Assembly (NCBI GenBank): GCA_016235675.1
Contig: JACRJN010000075.1
Span: 1-32,401, forward strand
DNA length: 32,401 bases
Reading direction: 5' to 3'
DNA from: Candidatus Schekmanbacteria bacterium
GTDB lineage: Bacteria > SZUA-182
A program made the position numbers and the translations under genes. The first letter of the stretch is position 1; the number at the start of each line of letters is the position of its first letter. Shown here in pieces: positions 32,262-32,401 of the stretch. The notes beneath the pieces were generated by a model. The model saw only the letters and a program-made list of their open reading frames with translations. It made no database searches and was not told the DNA's origin.

Positions 32262-32401
32262 CAGGGCAACCTCATATAAATTTAAGAGCAAGAATCTCTT
32301 TTAAAACATCATTGTCCCAACCGGCTTTTTTCCGTAACCCTTTAATTGATTGACGTTTCTTTTTTACACTGCGTAGCATATTCAACGCCAAATGGCGAAT
32401 A
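32262..32401 (-). mobile_element. Terminal part of an ISAs1-like insertion sequence
   Basis: The putative element end begins at CAGGGC near 32262 and contains the transposase 3' end. Only one end is in the window, so target duplication cannot be checked. The element borders the polysaccharide locus on its right side. Confidence 0.55.
32272..32401 (-). pseudogene. 3' end of an ISAs1-type transposase, cut by the window edge
   Basis: On the minus strand, ending at a TGA at 32272-32274, 42 codons read IRHLALNMLRSV then KGLRKKAGWDNDVLKEILAL. The KAGWDNDxLLKVL-like ending is characteristic of ISAs1-family transposases. The gene runs off the right edge, so whether it is intact is unknown. CAGGGCAACCTCATATAA starting near 32262 resembles an ISAs1 terminal inverted repeat and probably marks the element's outer end, 20 bases after the epimerase stop. 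Confidence 0.72.

Overview
This window looks like an exopolysaccharide (capsule or slime) locus from a bacterium with an outer membrane, probably an uncultured or environmental lineage. Three things point to a diderm: a Wza-type export lipoprotein, a sigma-54 type promoter and a Wzx/Wzy/Wzz assembly line. The intergenic gaps are full of short palindromic repeats of at least five families, a habit of several diderm environmental phyla. I cannot assign a phylum from sequence alone. Almost every real gene is on the + strand.

Layout. 1-1984 is a decayed gene-poor margin: a minus-strand open fragment, a piece of a CDC48-like AAA+ gene cut off before its P-loop, a DUF5615-type PIN-like toxin gene broken by repeats, and a well-formed sigma-54 promoter at 1672-1687. 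1985-3953 encodes an ExeA-like AAA ATPase and an HD-GYP domain protein. 3961-8755 is the most interesting block: HprK-related kinase, PqqD-like protein, radical SAM/SPASM enzyme, a 60-residue candidate precursor peptide, a lasso-B2-like transglutaminase-fold protein and a family-5 nucleotidyltransferase. This is a RiPP-like (ribosomally made, post-translationally modified peptide) gene set resembling the tailoring half of paeninodin-type lasso clusters, with a radical SAM enzyme and without the asparagine-synthetase-like cyclase. 8937-16355 holds the polymer assembly line: an outer-membrane export lipoprotein with an unusual N-terminal seven-bladed FG-GAP propeller, a Wzz/tyrosine kinase, a Wzy-like polymerase and a Wzx-like flippase. 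16357-27280 holds two methyltransferases, six glycosyltransferases of the GT4 type or GT-B fold, one GT9 enzyme and a second radical SAM protein, mostly with overlapping stop/start codons. 27670-32242 is a separate transcription unit with a near-perfect sigma-70 promoter: WbqC-like, PIG-L deacetylase, DegT aminotransferase, WecA/MraY-like initiating transferase and a CDP-paratose-2-epimerase-like enzyme. The right edge is the 3' end of an ISAs1-type transposase on the minus strand.

How the parts may work together (inference): the WecA-like enzyme primes undecaprenyl phosphate, the glycosyltransferases build and the methyltransferases, deacetylase and aminotransferase decorate the repeat unit, Wzx flips it, Wzy polymerises it, the Wzz kinase sets length and the propeller-Wza protein exports it. 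The AAA ATPase, HprK-related kinase, PqqD protein and nucleotidyltransferase recall genes seen in exosortase (XrtA/PEP-CTERM) polysaccharide loci, but no exosortase or PEP-CTERM protein is visible here. The RiPP-like module inside the locus suggests a modified peptide made together with the polysaccharide.
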